DNA of 64,000 nucleotides, taken from Poa pratensis. Its lineage: Eukaryota; Streptophyta; Magnoliopsida; Poales; Poaceae. Every line of letters starts with the position of its first letter. Positions within the stretch are counted from its first letter, which is position 1. Location of the stretch: positions 15,524,630 to 15,588,629 of the forward strand of contig CAMZMU010000111.1 in the NCBI GenBank assembly GCA_947311845.1. Direction: 5' to 3'. The translations under genes were made by a program, and so were the position numbers. Below the pieces are notes generated by a model that was not told the origin of the DNA, searched no databases, and saw only the letters and a program-made list of their open reading frames with translations. Shown piece after piece: positions 1 to 11,588 of the stretch.

Positions 1-281
1 GAAAGCATACTTATCCGCACTCATACCCAATCAAATTGCATGCATCCATTTAATTAAGTTTTGGGTGAAAAGAAAATGATTTGTTTCCAGTGGTTCTGTA
101 ATTGTGATTCATACTTGTGTGGCCTAATAAATGACGACCTAATTTGTCTGAAATTTTCCAGAATGTTGATGAATTTGGAACAGATGGAGTAGCTCTTTAA
201 AATGCCCATCCACTCTATAACCATTTTTTGTTACTTCTAGTTGTTTCTGTTTATTGAAAGCATGGTATTGCTGTTTCTCAG
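1..281 (+). other. Intron of RDR1 (3' part)
   Basis: This stretch has stops in all frames of interest and ends in a pyrimidine-rich acceptor, tgctgtttctcag, whose AG is at 280-281. The next base opens a long RDR1 reading frame. The N-terminal coding part of RDR1 must lie to the left of the window. I see no other gene here. Confidence 0.7.
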
Positions 282-3200
282 GTTCAGGCCGCTCCAAAAA
301 TTTATGAACCAAACATACGTCGTTCGAGCTTCAACTATTTTAGGGATGATACAGATGACCAATGGACCAGAACAACTGATTTTACTCCGTCAGCCAGCAT
401 TGGGCAATCATATATCCTATGTCTGGAGTTATCACATCTTTGTTATCTCCCGAACATTCGAGAGTACTTTGTTTACTATGAAGAACACAACTGCGACTTC
501 CATTTTAGGAATGGATACTCATATTCTTCTGATACTTGTTTTGTTCCAGTCGTGAAGTCTCATCGTTACATTGATGTCCCCTATGAGATACTCTTCAAGA
601 TCAACCACTTGGTTCAGAATGGGACACTTAGTGGGCCAACACTTGATGACAACTTTTTTCGTCTGGTCAGCCCTGGATGTGTACGTATTGACCACATAAA
701 GCGTGCACTTGAAAATATGTCATACCAGAAAAAAACTGTCTTGAATCCAACAAATTGGTTAGCCGGACAATACGCAGAAATGCGGAGATCAAGTTATCCG
801 TTAACATCGACCAACATATCTCTGGATGGTGATGGGTTGGTCTATGTCTACAGAGTTCAAGTTACACCTGCGAAAGTGTACTTTTATGGTCCTGAGATTA
901 ATGTCTCAAATCGTGTTGTACGGCATTTCGCTGCTGACTTGGAGAACTTTCTTCGTATTTCATTTGTTGATGAGGACTGTGAGAAGCTCCGTTCAACTGA
1001 TTTATCACCACGTCCTGCTCCAGGAAATAATGCAAGGAGAACTGCTCTATACAACAGAGTTCTATCGGTCTTGTCAAATGGCATCACTATCGGTGACAAG
1101 CACTTTGAGTTTCTAGCTTTTTCTTCAAGCCAGCTCAGAGATAACTCTGCATGGATGTTTGCTTCTCGGCCAGGTTTATCTGCCAGTGACATCAGGGAGT
1201 GGATGGGTAACTTCCGTAATATTAGAAATGTGGCAAAGTATGCGGCAAGGCTTGGTCAGTCTTTTAGTTCTTCAACAGAAACCTTGAAAGTACAGAAGTA
1301 TGAGGTGGAAGAAATTCCAGATATAACAAATGGTACGAAGTACGTATTTTCTGATGGAATTGGAACCATTTCAGCTGAGTTTGCAGATGAAGTTTCTATG
1401 AAGTGCAAATTGAATCGCTTTACGCCCTCTGCTTTCCAAATAAGGTATGGAGGTTATAAAGGTGTCGTTGCTGTTGATCCAAGATCTCACTGGAAACTTT
1501 CTTTAAGAAAAAGCATGTCGAAGTTTCAATCGGAAAACATCACACTAGATGTCCTTGCATACAGCAAGTACCAGCCATGCTTCCTGAATCGTCAGTTAAT
1601 CACTCTTCTTTCAACACTAGGAGTCAGAGATAACATCTTTGAACTGAAGCAACAAGAGGCTGTGAAGCAGTTGAACAGAATGGTAACTGAACCGCAAGCT
1701 GCTACTGATGCGATTGAAGTTATGCCCATGGGGGAAATAACCAATATTGTTAAAGAATTGCTGTTATGTGGCTACCAGCCTGATCATGAGCCATTTCTTT
1801 CTATGCTTCTACAAACCTTCAGAGCATCCAAGTTGCTAGAATTGAAAACGAAGTCAAGGATATTTATCCTGAAAGGACGAGCGATGATGGGATGCTTGGA
1901 TGAAACCCGCACACTGAAGTATGGAGAAGTATTCATTCAAGCTTCTAATAATGCAAATGATCATGGCAAGTTTGTTGTAACTGGAAAAGTTGTCGTTGCC
2001 AAAAACCCTTGCCTCCACCCCGGTGATATCCGTGTTCTCCAGGCTGTTTATCATCCTGCTCTGGACCACATGGTTAACTGTGTTGTCTTTCCACAGATGG
2101 GGCCAAGGTAAGTATTTACACTTTCGGGTTATTTTTAAAGTATTTACACTTTCGATAATAGAGTCAGAACACCATAATTCAAACAGAGCTATAACAAGCT
2201 TACCTTGAAAATAATCATTAAACAAAAAGAGCAGGTGATTACAAACTAGAGGCCAAAAGTCCTGGTAAAACTCAGTTGGCAGTCCATCTAGACCAGGAGC
2301 TTTATTGTGTTTCATCCGAAATATAGCAACTCTAATTTCTTCTAAAGTAAAACCTTGATCTATATTACTTTTATCATTATTATCTGGAACATTTTGCGCA
2401 AGATCACCGAACCTCTACATAATCATCATTACCAGGTCCAAACAAGTTCTTATATAGAGTAGCCTAAAGAAGTATATCTCTACCCCCTTCACCATCCTTT
2501 CATCCTGGTTTAACCAACTAAATTTCTTTCTTCTTCCACCACCAGCTCTAGCCATGAAATAAGAGGTCCAAGTATCACCTTCTAAAAGATATTTCTCTTT
2601 TGCTCTCTCGAACCATTTAATTTACTCTTAATTATAAAATTTATGCAATTGTTCATCATATTTCTTCCTTGAAATATTGTAATTTTCTAGGGACAGCCCC
2701 TGAAGCTCACTACCTTTATCAATTTCAGCTATTGTTTCCACCAGAGCCTTTTTCTGTTTTTTATAAAACCAAATTTAATTAAGATTCCAGACTTTAAGAG
2801 TTTTCTAGGAGCTCTTGCCCTGCCATTTATCTAGAAAACTTTTACCAGGAAAAACATTATTCCAAACATTTACGTCTACTGACTTTAATAATCTCTATGA
2901 AACCAACAAAGCTCAAACTTGAAAGTTTTTTTCTAATCTTACTTATGTCAAAGGAAGATCAAGAACAATAGGTGAATGATGATAATTTCTCTAGGTCACT
3001 CCGTAAATATGTTATGTTCGATAAATAGCGATAGAGGAAGATGTTGCAATTTTGTACATTTTAAATTGAAGAACCTTTTGCTAGTGGAATTAGGTGCTCC
3101 TCATGGATGTCATATGGGATTCATTATTATTTCCTGGATATCCTTTTCTTGTTTTGTTTGTCCTCTGTTATTGAATCATTGTTGAATTTGGTTCGTGCAG

Positions 3201-4418
3201 GCCTCATCCTAATGAGTGTTCAGGGAGTGATCTTGATGGGGACATATATTTTGTTTCATGGGATCGAGATCTCATTCCAACTCGTATGGTGGCGCCGATG
3301 GACTATACTCCAGCATTAACAGAAACATTAGATCATGATGTTATGATGGAGGTATTCAAAGTTTTTTTTAGCCAGATTCTTCATTTTCATGCCATTCATG
3401 ATAATAGTTGTGTACATATGTTGCCATGAACTGTCATGAACTCTTGCTTCTGGTTGTGAATTTGTTTTTGAGTATGGTTCTACCATTTCTGAAATTCAGA
3501 GTCAGTTACTTCTTTTAGGTTAACTTCGAGCATCTTTCTATACAAATCTGACACCTGCTTCGGAAATTTTCTAATACTGTGCAGGAAGTACATGAGTACT
3601 TTACAAACTACATAGTTAATGAGAGTCTGGGAATCATCGCCAATGCGCATGTAGTCTTTGCGGATAAGGAATACCGTAAGGCTGAAAGTGAACCGTGCAT
3701 TAACCTGGCCGAGCTCTTCTCGATTGCTGTTGATTACCCAAAGACAGGAGTGCCGGCTCAAATTCCGTATGAGCTACATGTGAGGGAGTATCCAGATTTC
3801 ATGGAGAAGCTCGACAGAGCTACCTATGAATCCAAGGGTGTAATAGGGAAGCTGTACAGGGAGATAAAGAAGCAGAACCCTCACATAGGTCACTTCACAA
3901 AGGAGGTGGCAAGGCGGTCTTATGACACTGACTTGATCGTTGATGGCTACAAAGACCACATCGAGGAAGCCAAGTGGTTCAAGGGAGAGTATGACTTCAA
4001 GCTGGGTAACCTGATGGAGCACTATGGGATAAAAAGCGAGGCTGAGATAATAAGCGGATGCATTCTTAAGATGGCGAAGAATTTCACCAAGAGCAGCGAC
4101 GCCGACGCTATCAGATTGGCAGTGAAATCTCTGAGGAAACAAGCAAGGTCATGGTTCAGCGATGAGAGTGGAGATGGAGACGGTCAAGATGCCTCGTATG
4201 CCAAGGCATCCGCTTGGTATCATGTCACCTATCACCCGGAGTACTGGGGTCGTTATAATGAAGGATACGATCACCGGAAGCACCACCTCATCAGCTTTCC
4301 CTGGTGCATCTATGACAAACTGCTGCGCATTAAGCAGAGGAAAAATCTTCTCAGGAGGTTGCAGCCTGACATGGCCGCTCTTCAGAATAGCATGGGCCGG
4401 AACAGGATATTCGGCTGA
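282..4418 (+). CDS. RDR1: RNA-dependent RNA polymerase 1 (5' partial)
   Basis: Three exons are visible: 282-2107, 3201-3351 and 3585-4418 (stop TGA). Donors are AAG|GTAAG and GAG|GTATT; acceptors are TGCAG. Phases fit, giving 936 codons plus stop. Family members are about 1100 residues, so roughly 170 N-terminal residues are missing upstream. The protein copies aberrant or viral single-stranded RNA into double-stranded RNA for Dicer, feeding antiviral silencing. The RdRP core contains FSDGIGTIS, then SAFQIRYGGYKGVVAVDP, then the catalytic DLDGD at 3229-3243 (SGSDLDGDIYFVSWD). The DLDGD form marks the RDR1/2/6 clade. Downstream blocks such as NYIVNESLGIIANAHVVFADKE and ASAWYHVTYHPEYWG match grass RDR1 as I know it. 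No frameshift was found. The 1.1-kb intron 2108-3200 holds an antisense LINE fragment, and a non-LTR insertion begins 153 bp past the stop. Expression is usually salicylate- and virus-induced (family knowledge). Confidence 0.92.
2186..2990 (-). mobile_element. LINE (non-LTR) reverse transcriptase fragment in RDR1 intron
   Basis: Read on the minus strand, the intron encodes pieces typical of plant LINE ORF2. First comes a linker reading WFERAKEKYLLEGDT, then a GGGRRKKF block. Next is GFTLEEIRVAIFRMKHNKAP followed by GLDGLPTEFYQDFWPLV, the start of the reverse transcriptase domain. Frames change and stops occur, so it is a decayed internal fragment with neither the catalytic YADD part nor a poly(A) tail. 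It lies antisense to RDR1. A short direct repeat (agtatttacactttcg near 2111 and 2138) flanks its 3' side. Boundaries are approximate. Confidence 0.75.
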
Positions 4419-4570
4419 GTGCTACCATCAGGTTGCTCTTGCTCTCATGCATAGATTTGAACATTTCGATTCTTGTTTGGCCGGAGAAGGCAAATTATAA
4501 TTGCTGAACGTCACACATCTGGTTATGTACATGTATCCACGAACCTTTGGTCTTTAATTTGGAGTATAAC

Positions 4571-6105
4571 GATAATTGTGTTTACGAAAAAGCCTCGCGT
4601 CCCTCGCGTCGTCTCCTCAGGGCGACCGGGGGGCGAAACCCTAACCGCCCCGCGCTGCCACCCCCTCCGCCCAGCTCCCTCCCCTCGTCGCCCCCAGAGG
4701 CGGCTGCCAGCGCCCATGAAGGGGGAGGCGGGGATCTGTGCCCTCGGCTCCCCCCGAGCAGTTGGAGGTAAACCTACTCGGGTGGGGGCCCCTCGCCGGC
4801 GGCGGCGACTCGTCGGCACGCACTTGCTCGCGGGAGTCCGCCCTCCTCGCGCCCCCTCCGGCGCGGCTGCGGCGGCCCGGCTGCGCCCCTCTGCCGGCTT
4901 CCACCCCCCTGCGCCGTCCATGGAGGATACCGTCGGGCTTGCTCTGCGGTGGACAGTGCCGGCACGGGCTCTCTCGCACGCAGCGGCGACCCCGTGGCGG
5001 CGCGGACAGTCCCTGGTGGCGGACCTTTCTGGCGGCGCGGAGGTCCATGGCGTGGGGCATCGTGGTGATGCCCTTCTCCCCCGATGGTGCGGCCGCTCGG
5101 TGCGGCGGCTCCTGGCTGAAGACCTGCCGTGAAATCCTCGGGTTCGCTTCTCCGGCCTGATTGGCGTTCTCCCCCGTCCTCGGTGCTTGAGGCCTCGTCC
5201 TCTTTGATCCGTGCCTTGGACAGGTGGATGGTGGTGTGGGCTCGGAATTGGGGGAAACCCTTGGCCGGCCTTGGCCACGACGTCGACTACGCCCCGGCGC
5301 CGGTTCCCTCCTTGGAGGCTCGTTGAAGTTCTATCCCCATCACCCACCCCTGCCGGGTGAAAACCCGGTCCCCTGCTTGGGCAACGGTGGCGTTGCGACG
5401 TCGCTCCCCTCCGTGGAGGTGCTGCTCGGGGATGGCAGGGGTGGTTTGCGAGCGTCCAGGTGGCTGGGGATAAGCTGGTGATGGTGTGGCTGGGGATAAG
5501 CTGGTGATGGTGCTGTGTTTGGTGGTGTCGGTGCAGCCAGCTTGGGGCCGACGGTGGTTTGTCTCTCTCCTCGGCTGGCCTTCGCGGGGTCTTGGTCCCA
5601 TTGATGTGTTTGCCCAAGACCTCCCCATGGTTGCCGTTGTGGTGTAGTGAGCCTCGAGCTCTTGGTGTCGTCTCGGCTCACCTTTGCTCAATGACGATGT
5701 AATTGATGCCTCCCCATCCTGCTTGTTGTCTCGATCTCCCGTGGCGGAGCTCCCTGCCTAAGTTAGTGTTGGGTGATAGGCTTGACACTTGCCGATGATG
5801 ATGGTGGACGCTCTTGTGTTGTGTCGTGGGATTCGATACACTCGCCGGGCGGCGCGCTAGGTTCATTGTTGGTTCTTAGTATTGTGATCCTTGACTGCAC
5901 GTCTCATCTACGTGTGCCACTCATGGTGGTTCTTGCTTTTCCTTTTCTAGTAGTCTTTTTTCATGTTTTTTTTATTGTCTTCAGTTCCCTTGTATCTCGC
6001 GTGTAATTTCTCCATCTGTTTGTAAGAACATAGCCCATCAGTCTCTTTCGATGAATGAAACAAGCGGTGGGATCTATTCCCCCGTCAATCTCGAAAAAAT
6101 AATAA
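4571..6105 (+). mobile_element. Non-LTR retroelement (LINE-derived, non-autonomous) with TSD
   Basis: A 12-bp direct repeat, TTGGAGTATAAC, flanks the segment at 4559-4570 and 6106-6117. The inside starts GC-rich with a LINE 5'-UTR-like stretch (gggcgaaaccctaaccgcc) and ends with aagcggtgggatctattccc followed by tcgaaaaaataata, a short A-rich tail. This is the signature of target-primed insertion on the + strand. Open frames inside (for example 4473-5132 +, 4523-5617 -) are products of GC richness; no reverse transcriptase is visible, so the element had to move in trans. It sits in or just after the RDR1 3' UTR and could supply or move polyadenylation. Confidence 0.75.
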
Positions 6106-6374
6106 TTGGAGTATAACCCAACCTCGTGCTGTTTGTTTCCTTTTTTTTTGGCAATAAGTACCGAATGTACGCACTAATCCTGTGCTTGACAGGTCTGTGT
6201 TGTAACCTCAGGTTCAGATTGATTTTCTGTCTAGGACCAATGAATCTTTTTCTTGCACTAACCAAAACAAAGCCTACGGTTTTCATTTACACTCGCTGCA
6301 CTTGCACAGCAACAATTACAAGATCCAAACCAAAACCAAAACTTCCAAACGGTGTCTTAATTACATTTGTCAGT

Positions 6375-6835
6375 TTTTTTTTTTGAAACCGAGGCAAAAG
6401 CTTTGCCTCACCATTTATTAAGCAGAAGGTGTCGGTTTATTATGGAAGAAACCGGGCGAAAACCATACAACAACACAACACAACACAACCCAACCCACGG
6501 GGCGAAGCCCCACAACCTCGAGAAAAAACCACGACGCGGCCACCCACAGCCCAAGCTGCACCAGGTAAGCCGCTCGCAGACCACGGCCGCCGAACCAACA
6601 TCCGGGGCCGCCGCCCCGGCCTAAAAGACAACCGCTGCTGCCGCTGCCCAAGCAGCCCCGACAGCCTCGCCGCCAGCACCCCCTTCCGGGACCGCCGTCC
6701 CGACAAAGCACCGCTCGCAACCGAGCCACGACGCCGCACGAACCAGCCACCCGCAGCCCAAACTGCCCAGGGAGAGCTGCTCGCAAACCACGGACGTCGT
6801 ACCAACATCCGGGGCCGCCGCCCCGGCCTAAAAGA
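6375..6835 (-). mobile_element. 5'-truncated LINE/SINE-like insertion, minus orientation
   Basis: The 11-bp sequence ATTTGTCAGTT occurs at 6364-6374 and 6836-6846. Just inside the left copy is a T run, a poly(A) tail on the minus strand, followed by gaaaccgaggcaaaagctttgcctcaccatttatta, which resembles the 3' end of grass LINEs. The rest is very GC-rich and has no coding signal; the long open frames on both strands are compositional. It lies between the convergent RDR1 and MACPF genes. Confidence 0.75.
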
Positions 6836-6836
6836 A
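6540..6836. repeat. 207-bp-spaced direct repeat inside the 6375-6835 insertion
   Basis: A block of about 90 bp starting at 6540 (ccacccacagccc) recurs at 6747 (ccacccgcagccc). Both copies end in the identical stretch ccggggccgccgccccggcc followed by taaaaga. The offset is 207 bp, so the element body is a tandem array of about one and a half units. Confidence 0.8.
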
Positions 6837-6888
6837 TTTGTCAGTTAGCATTTGGCAGCAGAAGAACTGTACACAAACTCTGCAAATG

Positions 6889-9800
6889 TCAGGAGGCCGG
6901 GGCGAGCAGGGAAAACTTGACGTGCAGGGAGATCTTGCCCTTGTCGACGTCGAGCCTCGCGCCGGTGACGAGCCAGTACCCGGGGCTGTCCTGCGGGCCC
7001 ATGGTCACCTGCGAGGTGTCCACGAACTTTAGCAGCTTCTGAGCGCCGACTGGCACCGGCGGGGCGCCGACGAACACGCCAGAGTTTATGTTGAGGACCA
7101 CCGGCGGCGTGCCCGGCTGCTGCCGCCCCTCCTTGGCGCTGCCGCTGCCCGACGACGACGAAGACCCGGAGAACGGCATGGACAGGAAGCTCGACGCCTT
7201 CCCCGACGTCCTCGCCGCGCCTCGCGTCCACCTGGACTGCACGACGGCGTAGCCGGGGACCTCGGAGTAGAGCAACCTGAGGTGCAGCACGGTGGTGGAG
7301 TCGTGCGCCTTGACGTGGAGCTGCGCGCCGGTGACGATGTACGCCGTGGCTGCAGTGGCGGCACGGCGGTGGTCAGAATGATGCCACCGGCGGTCGTACT
7401 TGACGGGCGCAGTGCAGACGTGCGCGAACATCCGCCATTGCACCGGCTCGTAGTATCGGTGGTCGTCGTCGGAGACCGTCTCGGAGCCTCGCCACGACGG
7501 CGGTCTGTTGCCGGACCGCTGGACGGAGGCGACGAACGTCGGGGTGGCCGACAGGTGCTGCAGGTGGATTCCTAGCCTGATGCACGCAAGTTACTCAAAA
7601 TCAGTAACGAAATTTGTGCCTGCTTGCCTGCAGCATGGCCTCAATGGCTTAGAACATGGTATGAGTGAGCAAGCTTACCGGTTGTTTTTCTTGCCCTCCA
7701 GATGCAGCCTCATTCCCGTGACCGGCAACATCGGCACAGTCACCTGCATTAACATTTGTAAATCTCAGATGTTATTTACTCCAGAAGACACTCAAGTTAG
7801 TAGTATCAAGGACAGTCTGAGAAGGTCTCTGAATTCTGAAATACCTGACTGGAGCTGACATAGAGCTTAGAGCCCAGGAGGCTGAAATGCAGGGCCTGGC
7901 TTGAACCTTGGCGGTTGGAGCACGGGCCGAGGGGCAGCTCGCCGAGCACCGGCGCCCACATTCTGTGATGCTGGAAATCCAGGAAGTACCGCAGGTCAGC
8001 CACAGGAGGCTTATCTGTAACAATCATTCGGTAGATCACTCGTCACTTTTGATGAAATTAAGCACTGACTGATCGGAAAGTGTCTTACACTTGCTTGTAC
8101 TAGTGCTAATTCTCGAAGGAAATTTTGTACGCTGCACTCAACAGTCAAACACAGGATTTAAATTAGGGGAGTGTGACGTGTATGAGGACTCACATCTGAG
8201 GTAGAGGTTGATGGCGTGGGAGATGAAGCCGGTGCCGGCGACGCCTCTGAGCAGGGAGGTGATGGGCACGAGCTTGACGTTGATCACGTCGGGCGCCGCC
8301 GGCACCGTCAGGAGCCACTCCGAGTGGCTGCTCACCGTCGTGTTCCCTCCTCGCTTCGAGTAGATCACCGTCACTCCCTGCATCCATCAGTTCAAAATAA
8401 AAAACTGAGTAAAATGTCACATTGTTAACCATATGATCAATCATAGTACTAGCTAATTATCTAATTCATTAGTACCTCCTTGGATGAGATGAGGGTGGTG
8501 ACCCTTGCAGCCTCTGCTGCGCCACTTGCGCGTCGAACACGTTGAACGCCTCCGTGTCTGCACGCCATCAGAGACTGAATTTTAGCACAAATTTCTTCTA
8601 CCTTTTGACCGATCGATCGAGCTATTGAATCAGTTAATTTATTACTGCAGGAGTTAAACCTTGAACTTTGATCTGGACTTGGCGTGCGGAGGCGGCACGG
8701 CGCAGGTGCCGGTGAAGAGCTGGTCCCCGAGCCTGTCGAGGTGCGCCCTGATCTCCGACGGCGACAGCGGCGACGACGCGTCCTGCCTCACGTACACCAC
8801 GTCCTGCCCGCCCATGCTCAGTCCCACGATCACATGCGTCCCGTACTTCTCGATGAAGCTGCACGCACAAGTCAGTCAGTCAGTCAGTGGCGTTCAGGTA
8901 CCGGGTTGGCGGGTTCATACGCGGCGGCGGCGGTGTCAAGACTGTCGGTGTCAGCTCAGTGTCTGAAAACTAGGGGTCTGCCTGACAATACAAAACCAAA
9001 CCAGCTCAGCTCTGCTGCAGCATGTGTCACGCTCCGGTTTGTCAATGGCGACATGTTCAGAGCTCGGAGCGCCACTTGTACGTTCAACAATGACGGACGG
9101 ACGAAGAAAGAAAGGACAGTGGGATTAAAATACGCAACAGAAGATCTCTTCATTTTGCTGATCAGTAGTTGTTCTAATGCATTGCTGTTCTTTTTATAGT
9201 CGGCAGTAGTGTGGACATGGTAAGCTGCTTTGCACCTAGAACGGGTCAAAGTCGTAGTAAGTACCTAGCGATGGCGGCGGGGTCCATGCGGCGGGCACGT
9301 CGTCGAGGACGTGTGCGGCGAGGGCGAGCTGGCGGTGGTCGAGGCGGAGGTCGAAGAGGGAGATGAAGTAGCCGTCCATGGCGAGGCACTTCGTGGACGA
9401 CGCGTCCTGCGCCCACGACCCGCTGTCCAGGTCGAAGCACGCGTTGAACTGCCCCGACGGGATCTTCCCTTCCACCGAGCTCCGCTGGTTGAACACCTCC
9501 GACATCTGCACAAAAGAAGCAGCTGCTGATCTCAGTAGTTTTCATGATCCAGCTATTGCATTGTTATTTATTCTATTCAGTTTACTACTGAAGGTCTGAA
9601 GTACTGATCATCTATGCCTTAAGGATCTCCTATGTCCCGCAAAAAAAAGGATCTCCTATGCATGGTAAAAAGTCAACCAATGCACTGCCAGGATTCGAGG
9701 TGCTGTTGTTTATGCTACGGGTGTCATGCATTTTGCAGCCAATTTGACTTGAGTTTACAAACAGATTTATATAATGGATAATGTAGCGAGAAACAGGACC

Positions 9801-10838
9801 AGACTGGCCAAATCTATCGAATCCTTGTTTTTCTCGAATGTTGAAGATGTACAACGCAGAGGATTTGACGCCGACAGTGCACCGGAATAAGGACAACATG
9901 TTTGTACTCCAGAAAATGTATGAAGACATTGTCGATGATTGGTTCAGATCGTGAGTATCACGTAGGGCCGCGCATATATACGGGCGTGGTCGCTGGTCAA
10001 CACCCCAAATTCGATATTTAATGGAGGGAAAGCTCTCCCTACAACTACAAGCAGCAGCCGTTCACACCAACCGCAGACGCGTTGCTTTTCCGATTGGGAT
10101 CGACTAGTTTAATCTGGCTGCTGGAGTTTCTTCGACGAAATGCTTGGGAAGTTATGATGCTTTTCCATTTCTGTTATGCACCAGAGTTTCAGACAACTTT
10201 CAGAACAGCAGAACCCTTTGCACGATTAAGTTCAGACAGACAGAAACTGATAATATCAGAATAAATAGCTTAAATCTTAGTGCTTCAATTCATTGTGTTT
10301 CGTTCGCTCCAGTTTCTTGTACTTAATCAGAAATACTTAATCTAGCAGGAGTTTCAGAGAAAGGAACTGCAGAGCCATCGATTATGTTCAGAACAAATAG
10401 CTCAACTCTTACTTCAATTCATTCTGTTTCGTTTTGCTCCAGTTTCTTATGCTGAATTAACAACACTTTGTATATACAATCTTGTGGAACGAAAAAGAAG
10501 CTCGAATGCAAGAATCGATCGGATGATATTGATCACTTCGACAAGCAGGTCATGCAGAATGAATGCTTAGTAGCAGTATACACACACGGCATGCTAACCT
10601 TGTTGAAGTCGAGCGCGTCGGACTTGAACCGGACGCGGTCGCCCTTGCCGCACTTGACGTCGGCGGGCATGTCCCGCACCACGCCGACACCCGGCACGGC
10701 GATGGGCGCCGTCTCGCCGGGGCTCCTGGCGACGACGCAGCCGCCGGAGTCCTTGCAGAACTTGAGCCTAAGGTCGCACGTCATGTCGAACCCGAGCCCG
10801 AGGCACCGTACCGCCTTCTCCGCCGCCGCCACGGCCAT
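6889..10838 (-). CDS. MACPF-domain protein (CAD1/NSL1 family), frame broken as sequenced
   Basis: Eight exons on the minus strand: 10599-10838, 9265-9505, 8660-8858, 8476-8557, 8194-8377, 7845-8014, 7679-7743 and 6889-7576. The conceptual protein is about 620 residues, normal for the plant MACPF family. These proteins restrain salicylate-dependent cell death and immunity. It starts MAVAAAEKAVRCLGLGFDMT, and the MACPF core includes EKYGTHVIVGLSMGGQDVVY, close to the family signature. The ATG at 10838 was chosen because it opens this conserved N-terminus. Exon 2 is 241 nt where phase requires 242; the break falls where W-D-P-A-A-I-A is expected. Exon 4 is 82 nt where 84 is required. As spliced, exon 3 hits TGA at once. 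Exons 5-8 are clean. Either a recent pseudogene or three one-base assembly deletions. It converges tail to tail on RDR1. Confidence 0.85.
9621..9660 (+). mobile_element. Minimal retroposed insertion in MACPF intron 1
   Basis: The 14-mer AAGGATCTCCTATG is present at 9621-9634 and again at 9647-9660. Between the copies is only tcccgcaaaaaa. A direct repeat flanking a 12-bp sequence that ends in A's looks like an extremely 5'-truncated LINE/SINE insertion with its TSD. A simple duplication is the alternative. Confidence 0.45.
10263..10455. repeat. Diverged tandem duplication in MACPF intron 1
   Basis: A block ending in cttcaattcattgtgtttcg...ctccagtttctt at 10263-10320 recurs with mismatches at about 10395-10455. 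No function is apparent. Confidence 0.6.
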
Positions 10839-11241
10839 GAGATCGATTGATCGACCGGCCGGTCTTCTCCCCTCGATCGATCAGCTCTATGGCTGCTCTC
10901 CTACGCTCCCAGCCATGACTTGTTGCTAGTCTGCTGGCTTTCTAGTTAACTATATATGTGCTCTCCCATTGCTTGTGCCGGGAAGTTGTCCAGAAACTGA
11001 CGTATGAAGGAGACACAGTTGCTTGGCTAGCTACAGGATACTCCGTATATGTCAATGGTTTTGCTCTTGGTGTGAAACTAAGATATGTCACTTTCTCTCT
11101 CCAATCAAAACGAGAATGATTATTCTCTCTCTTTCTCCCTTATTTTACTTCGAACGAGCCTGGTTCTTGAGGTTTGAATCAGGAGAGATCAGTGGTTTCT
11201 GTTTTATATGAGGAAACAGAAATGGGCATGATCAGGACAGT

Positions 11242-11588
11242 ATAGTTGTATGTGCCATGATAGTGCTCGTTGGAACTAACCAAGTTTTGCTGTTGGGGTT
11301 AAGAACCGGGTAAAGGTTGACCGGATTATTAGTTTTTTTCCTTCCAGAGCACGAATGTATCGACATTAACATAACTTTTAAATCCAAATTTGATCCATCA
11401 TTTGAAATTCAATTCATAGTTGTATGTGCCATGATAGTGCTAGTTGGAACTAACCAAGTTTTGCTGTTGGGGTTTATGGACGGGGTAAAGGTTGACCGGA
11501 GCGTTCGTTTTTTTCTTCCAGAGCACGAATGTATCTACATTAACATAATTTTTAAATCCAAACTTGATCCATTATTTGAAATTCAAGT
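11242..11588. repeat. 174-bp tandem duplication
   Basis: The segment starting atagttgtatgtgccatgat at 11242 recurs at 11416 and both copies end near ttgaaattcaa. They differ by scattered substitutions. Short open frames across it come from the duplication. Confidence 0.85.

Noticed and set aside
3201..3351. RDR1 as a pseudogene because the catalytic exon is not in a long open frame
   Set aside because: The exon is short but has correct acceptor, donor and phase, and it supplies the DLDGD motif, so the gene is intact over the visible part.
4523..5617. 364-codon minus-strand open frame and its overlapping + strand frames
   Set aside because: It lies entirely in a GC-rich LINE-derived insertion, has no domain, and frames are open on both strands at once, as expected from composition.
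6418..6848. Several 120-140-codon frames
   Set aside because: They are inside the repeat-containing retro-insertion with its own TSD; open on both strands because of the GC-rich tandem repeat.
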